64,000 bases of DNA from Taeniopygia guttata (taxonomy: Eukaryota; Chordata; Aves; Passeriformes; Estrildidae). A program made the position numbers and the translations under genes. Where the stretch lies: positions 39,680,001 through 39,744,000 of the forward strand of contig NC_133030.1 of the NCBI RefSeq assembly GCF_048771995.1, given 5' to 3'. The notes beneath the pieces are model-generated. The model made no database searches, was not told where the DNA came from, and worked only from the letters and a program-made list of their open reading frames with translations. This document shows positions 60,301 to 64,000 of the stretch, in pieces (the first letter of the stretch is position 1; every line of letters begins with the position of its first letter).

Positions 60301-62624
60301 CATGGTAAGGGAAAATAGTATTTTCATGAAGTATATTCTCCTTGTGCAAAATTTTTTTTTAAAAAGAGTCAAAAAAGGAATTTTCTAGTAATCTTCATAT
60401 TACTTGGAGAACAGAAGGTTGGCATCTATGTTTACAGTACCAACCACATGCACAGCTCCCTATTCCCAATCACTGCGTGTATTACCCTAAAGTCTAATTA
60501 TACTTATCAAATGTGGAACACCAGAACTAAAAAAGATAGAGGTTATCTCCTCCCTTTGCAGATGTTCTGTGAAGAACAGGATCTAAGTACTTTCTTTCTT
60601 ATGAAAGAATGCTCAAAAACAAGCTGATTTATTTCCTGTTTTAGAAGACCTTCCATGAAATTATTCCTACAATTTTCCTAATGGCACTGATCATGATCAT
60701 TAAGATTAACCTTGGTTATATAACAACTGGATTCTCAAGTCTGTGTTTCACAGAGAACCATTACAGTAAGATCAGAAACATGGGACAGGAATCAGCATTA
60801 AAAGTTTTGGAATATAAATAAATTAATAAAGTAGTAATCAAGTTTACATACGCTTCCAGTTCTTGTTTCATCTTGGTGAATTCTTCTTTAGTCATTGATC
60901 CTTCCCCTTCTCCAAGTTTCTGCAGTTTCTCCCTGGAGGCATCAAAGTCAGGCCTGGGTGGTGCTGGTGGAATCTGGAATTGAATCCAATTTTTTTTAAG
61001 TTCTCATTTTCTCAGTCAAACAACACCCATTCACAGTACAGGAACTGAAGACTGCCTGCAGCTTTTTAATACATGTTTCTCTCTTTCATCATTCATTACA
61101 GCATTTCTGGATAAAGTCTCTCATTCATGAGTTATTCGTGCTGCATTACTACACTAATTTCGGTCAAGTGTCCTTGAAGATTACTAAAGTATTAGCTAAT
61201 GGCTTCAGTTTAATTACAGCAGAATCCAAATAATACTTCATTTCCCACGACAATGACTTAAAACTTGAAAAAATTATTCTTAATTAGTTTTGGTGTAGCT
61301 TATTTGGTAAGGATTATTTCTTATTTAAAGAAAGAAAAAAAAAAAAGAATTTCACACCATCCATTTCTAACTCCCCAAAACTTTAAACCAAGAAAACCAT
61401 TCCTTATTGTTTGCAGGCACTAGCTCTTTCTTACAACACTGCTGATATCAAAGACATATGTGTTGAAGTAACAAAGCCCCCAGTCAACAGGGGTCTAGGT
61501 TAATTTTGTATCACAGTATATTAACACTGAAGAGAAAACACCAGAGTCAAACTAAACCCGAACCGATGCCAGGAAAGGAACACAGAACTAAATATGTTTA
61601 AATTGTAGTTTACTGATATTGGCCCATTACATTAACACATTAAAAAAAAAGAAAAGAAAAATACATTGTCTAGATAGTCAGCCATCTGAAACTAGTTATG
61701 ACAACATTGAAGGTCTAGTCACTTCAAATAGCTTTTCTGACTAGGAAAAGACTAGCTCAAGAATGGTATGACCATGACTGATTATACTCATTATAATTTA
61801 CCCAGTAATCAATTAGAAATATCTGTTTACCCTCTGAATCAGTAAACACCCCCCAAACACAAAACAAATACCTAACTTTCATACCAAGATGACAAGTATT
61901 CCTATTTGCAATTAACGTATGAAAAGCAGCACCTTTTTTAATATGCAGTATAATACGGTGCCTGTCTTGAGACCTCTGCTCCTGGAATGCCTGAAATTAT
62001 CTTCAAATTATAAGTTATTATATATTGAGGTTCCCTGTAGTTCTACATGGTATTTAAATTGTTTTTTCCTTCCTCTTATTTATGGAAAAATTATTCTGAT
62101 CTTTATAATGAGAACTCTAAAAGTCTATACCATTCCAGCTAAAACAAAGGCAACATGAAACTTGTAACTAAGTAAAACATTAACTTGCAGAAACAATACC
62201 ACCAAGTTATACAGTTCAACCCGCTCCCACACTTTTAACACAGTGGCATAAAAATACACTTGGAGACAAATTTAACTACTCAATTCTTAGGAGTAAAGGG
62301 CAAGAAAATATGACAGCTACTGTAGATTTCTTTCAAGCTTGCTTCAACCATTAATTTTGTGTAATTGCATAAATTGAAGTATTAGAGAAGCTTATCTGAT
62401 TTTATAAGGAATGAACACCTGCTGTTTCCAGTGCATTTAAAAGCAGTCTCAAGTAGTTTTGATCCAGCCCACAGAAAATGGTACGTATAAACCAAAAGAA
62501 TACCAGTACTTACAATATAGCCAGCATAGTCCTCATTCTCAACAAAAGAATCATGAAGCCAAATAAACTCTTCATGTTGCCGGACAACAGAAAATTCGTT
62601 TTGTTTGAAATTTGGTAAGGAACT
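42317..62624 (-). CDS. SNX6: Sorting nexin 6 (5' exons outside the window)
   Basis: Eleven coding exons give 353 aa. With the 53 N-terminal residues of the human protein, expected beyond the right edge, this makes exactly 406 aa, the human length. SNX6 is an SNX-BAR protein. Paired with SNX1 or SNX2 it coats endosomal tubules with retromer and binds dynactin p150Glued for endosome-to-Golgi transport. The visible part runs from the middle of the PX domain ([11 protein letters not shown]...[10 protein letters not shown], then the [17 protein letters not shown] loop) to its end near residue 173. The BAR coiled-coil domain (about 203-406) follows, with [19 protein letters not shown] and [18 protein letters not shown], ending AVLNGDT. 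Every junction has GT/AG ends and matching phase, and the visible frame is intact. Residues 240-242 read NVA where human has SAA. The last intron is 6.5 kb and isolates the final 17 codons. Confidence 0.96.
44160..44695 (+). mobile_element. LTR retroelement fossil (solo LTR-like)
   Basis: It begins near TGTGCTCATTTTAGCTGGGG and has GGGACACAGCCAGGACAGCT, CCAAAGGGATATACCAGACC and a late TATTAAACTGTCTTAAACTC block. It ends near GGTTAAACCATCCTTTACA. This is the same broad LTR type as the outer element at 33,645-35,152, but without the nested insertions. No internal genes are present. It is old, and antisense to SNX6 in the last intron. Confidence 0.6.
44465..44502. repeat. Short tandem duplication
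   Basis: The block CTTCTCAAGTCACTGT occurs twice in direct succession with a three-base spacer, inside the LTR fossil. Confidence 0.8.
48911..48996 (-). CDS. SNX6: SNX6 coding exon (residues 361-389)
   Basis: Between acceptor TTCTGTAG and donor GTAACT. Encodes [20 protein letters not shown], then ELELKHAK, in the third BAR helix. Confidence 0.95.
49998..50157 (-). CDS. SNX6: SNX6 coding exon (residues 308-361)
   Basis: Between acceptor TTAATAG and donor GTATTT. Encodes [20 protein letters not shown], then the [17 protein letters not shown] heptad-rich stretch and [11 protein letters not shown] of the BAR domain. Confidence 0.95.
51046..51132 (-). CDS. SNX6: SNX6 coding exon (residues 279-307)
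   Basis: Between acceptor TTTCCAG and donor GTGAAT. Encodes [20 protein letters not shown], then YLRESQAAK. It is an in-phase exon of 87 nt. Confidence 0.95.
52275..52314 (-). CDS. SNX6: SNX6 short coding exon (residues 265-278)
   Basis: Only 40 nt, between acceptor TTTGCACAG and donor GTATGT. Encodes (K)[13 protein letters not shown]. Phase fits both neighbours exactly. Confidence 0.92.
53573..53648 (-). CDS. SNX6: SNX6 coding exon (residues 240-265)
   Basis: Between acceptor TTTCTAG and donor GTAAGA. Encodes (N)[19 protein letters not shown], then STDIC. NVA replaces human SAA at its start. Confidence 0.94.
53649..56058 (-). other. SNX6: SNX6 intron, 2.4 kb
   Basis: GTGAGT donor after residue 240 and TTTCTAG acceptor. 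No recognisable repeat body, exon or RNA gene is seen. The plus-strand frame at 54,590-54,937 has no recognisable domain. Confidence 0.7.
56059..56164 (-). CDS. SNX6: SNX6 coding exon (residues 205-240)
   Basis: Between acceptor TTTTGTAG and donor GTGAGT. Encodes [20 protein letters not shown], then [15 protein letters not shown], in the first BAR helix. Confidence 0.95.
56338..56384. repeat. Short AATTTAGTAAG tandem repeat
   Basis: About two and a half copies of an 11-12 bp unit lie in an SNX6 intron. Confidence 0.7.
56488..56588 (+). repeat. MIR-like ancient SINE fragment
   Basis: Words in MIR core order: AAAGTCACCCAGTAGCACAG, GGCTGCAGTCTCAGACAAG, GATTTGAACTCCTAGCTC, ACACTGATCTTAATGACAG. 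They recall MIR 'AGGTCACACAGC...GGATTCGAACCCAGG...CTCTTAACCAC'. It is diverged and called by eye only. Confidence 0.45.
57430..57525 (-). CDS. SNX6: SNX6 coding exon (residues 173-204)
   Basis: Between acceptor TTTTCAG and donor GTGATT. Encodes [20 protein letters not shown], then [12 protein letters not shown], the linker and amphipathic stretch between PX and BAR. Confidence 0.95.
58761..58884 (-). CDS. SNX6: SNX6 coding exon (residues 131-172)
   Basis: Between acceptor TTTTTAG and donor GTGAGT. Encodes [20 protein letters not shown], then [20 protein letters not shown] and D, the C-terminal helices of the PX domain. Confidence 0.95.
58885..60851 (-). other. SNX6: SNX6 intron, about 2 kb
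   Basis: GTATGT donor and TTTTTAG acceptor. No recognisable repeat body, RNA gene or extra exon is seen. Open frames on both strands near 59,255-60,156 have no recognisable domain. Confidence 0.7.
60852..60973 (-). CDS. SNX6: SNX6 coding exon (residues 91-131)
   Basis: Between acceptor AATTCCAG and donor GTATGT. Encodes [20 protein letters not shown], then [20 protein letters not shown]: the proline-rich PX loop and following helix. Confidence 0.96.
60974..62513 (-). other. SNX6: SNX6 intron, 1.5 kb
   Basis: GTAAGT donor and AATTCCAG acceptor. No repeat body or extra exon is recognisable. A-rich runs lie at about 61,327-61,347 and 61,641-61,661. Confidence 0.7.
62514..62624 (-). CDS. SNX6: SNX6 first visible coding exon (residues 54-90)
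   Basis: Between acceptor CCTTCTAG and donor GTAAGT. Encodes [20 protein letters not shown], then [17 protein letters not shown], the middle of the PX domain. Earlier exons are not found between here and 64,000. Confidence 0.96.
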
Positions 62625-62804
62625 CTAGAAGGGTAAAAGGAGGTAGAATTATGGGAATGAAGGAGGTAGGAAGAAAAACTCAACAAAAAACAAGATTTTT
62701 GATTACTACATGAGGAAAAGCCTTGAGGGAACAACAAAAAAGTCTCCAAAAGTTCACATCACAGTAATTACCCTCATCTTAGTGCAGTAATCAATTGGCA
62801 TGGG

Positions 62805-63798
62805 TTCCCATAAGAGGTTGTGGAGTGTCTGCTCTCATTGACATGTTTAATATCTTTATCAATTTAATCCTGGAGTTCTGTTTAGTATCTTTATCAATGA
62901 TCTGGATGAGGGAACCAAGTGCCCCTTAGTCAGTTTGTAGATGACACCAAGTTGGGCGGAGGTGTTGATCTGCCAGAAGGCTGGAAGGATCTGCAGAGGG
63001 ATCTGGACCAGCTGGATCCATGGGCTGAGGCCAACTGCAGGACGTTAAACAAGGTGAGGAGCCAGGTCTGCACTTGGGTCACAACCCCAGACAGTGCTAC
63101 AGGCTGGGGACAGAGCAGCTGGAAAGCTGCCCAGTGGAAAAGAACCCGATCAACAGCAGCTGGACATGATCCAGTCTGTGCCCAGGTGGCCAAGAAGGCC
63201 AGTGGCATCCTGACTTGTATCAGAAATAAGGTGGCCAGCAGGACCAAGGAAATGACTGTCCCCCTGTGCTGGACACTGGTGAAGCCACACCTCGAGTCCT
63301 GTTTTCAGTTCTGGGCCCCTCATGACAGAAAAGACACTGAGGTGCTGGAGCATGTGCAGAGAAGGGAACAGAGCTGGTGGCAGCTCTGGAGCACAAATCT
63401 GATGAGGAGCGGCTGAGGGAGCTGGAGGTGTTTTGGCTGGAGAAAAATCAGGGGTTGACCTTATCACTCTCTACAAGGATCTGATATGAGGCTGTAGCCA
63501 GGTGGGAGCTGGTCTCCTATCTCAAGTAAGAGGTGAGAGGACAAGAGGAAATGGCCTCAAGTTGCACCAGGGGAGGTTTAGATTGGATATTTAAAAAATT
63601 CTTCACCAAAAGGGCTGTCAAGTTCTAGAAGGGGCTGCCCAGGGAAATGATTGAGCAACCATCCTAGAGATATTTAAAACACATGCAGATGTGGCATTTA
63701 GGGACATGGTTTAATGGTGGACTCAGCAGTGCTGGAATAATGGTTGGACTCAATCTTACAGGTCTTTTCTAACCTAAGTGATTCAATGATTCTATAAT
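62805..63798 (+). repeat. CR1 LINE, 5'-truncated, relatively young
   Basis: About 1 kb of CR1 in plus orientation, antisense to SNX6. It starts within the reverse-transcriptase region (ATCTTTATCAATGATCTGGA at about 62,887), keeps the FVDDTKLGG catalytic block and later the VKPHLESCFQFWAPH motif. It continues through AGAGGAAATGGCCTCAAGTT into the 3' UTR and ends TTCAATGATTCTATAA. A frame of about 165 codons (62,919-63,416) remains open, so it is less decayed than the two ancient copies. It is still non-functional, lacking most of the ORF and with shifts further on. The true left end is unclear. Confidence 0.8.
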
Positions 63799-64000
63799 CG
63801 AAACCCAAATGGACAAATCCTGAGCAATGTCCTCTTGTGCATTCTAATTTAATGGTGAGAATGAGGGAGGAGATAGGATTAATGATGACCAGATATTTTA
63901 TTCAACTTCAATTATTCTGTCACTCTGCAATCAATACACATTTGAATCTAAAAAAAGCCATAAAGAGTAATTTTAAATGATCCCTGAATGTAATACAATT
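63799..64000. other. SNX6: Right edge, SNX6 intron
   Basis: Unique AT-rich sequence with no exon seen. The missing SNX6 N-terminal exons should lie beyond it on the minus strand. Confidence 0.6.

Noticed and set aside
62930-63467. Minus-strand frames of 105 codons
   Set aside because: They are reverse-strand shadows of the CR1 reverse-transcriptase region, which reads on the plus strand.
62625-64000. Search for the SNX6 exon encoding the start of the PX domain
   Set aside because: Nothing resembling DISDALSERDKVKFTVHTK is present. The interval is intron plus CR1.
1-64000. CRISPR arrays, operons, bacterial or phage genes, and tRNA/rRNA genes
   Set aside because: The DNA is vertebrate with spliced genes. 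No regular spacer array, cloverleaf with intact B box, or rRNA segment was recognised by eye.

Overview
This is vertebrate nuclear DNA, most likely from a bird and probably a songbird. The signs are AT-rich intergenic DNA, CR1 LINEs of several ages (one ends in the typical GATTCTAT-like tail), LTR fragments of types common in passerine genomes, small introns, and GC-rich CpG-island promoters. The three genes in the window are the neighbours SPTSSA, EAPP and SNX6, all on the minus strand. They occur in the same order and orientation on human chromosome 14q13 (recalled knowledge), so the locus is expected to match chicken chromosome 5.

Layout. Positions 1 to about 25,900 hold no recognisable gene. 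This is the distal side of SPTSSA, where EGLN3 would lie further out. It contains two ancient CR1 LINEs (about 16,240-17,960 on + and 20,045-20,835 on -), smaller CR1 scraps, simple repeats and two orphan CpG-rich patches (about 362-500 and 15,520-15,625). SPTSSA (coding 27,044-30,512) has two exons and a CpG-island promoter with a CCCGG pentamer array in the start of intron 1. Between SPTSSA and EAPP lies a composite LTR fossil (about 33,645-35,152) with two nested insertions. EAPP (coding 35,607-40,215) has six exons, all with intact splice signals, giving 287 aa. SNX6 (coding 42,317-62,624 within the window) shows eleven coding exons encoding residues 54-406. Its first exons, about 53 codons, lie beyond the right edge. 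Its last intron (6.5 kb) carries an LTR fossil. A fairly young 5'-truncated CR1 (about 62,805-63,798) lies in the intron at the right edge.

The three genes do not form a pathway. SPTSSA is a small ER membrane subunit that activates serine palmitoyltransferase, EAPP is a nuclear E2F-binding phosphoprotein, and SNX6 is a retromer-associated SNX-BAR protein of endosomes. All exons were placed by hand from splice consensus and codon phase, and every coding length closes exactly. I found no previously undescribed biological system. The most useful second looks are the orphan CpG patches, the GC-rich pentamer arrays at two promoters, the in-frame upstream ATG of EAPP and the nested LTR fossil beside the EAPP 3' end.
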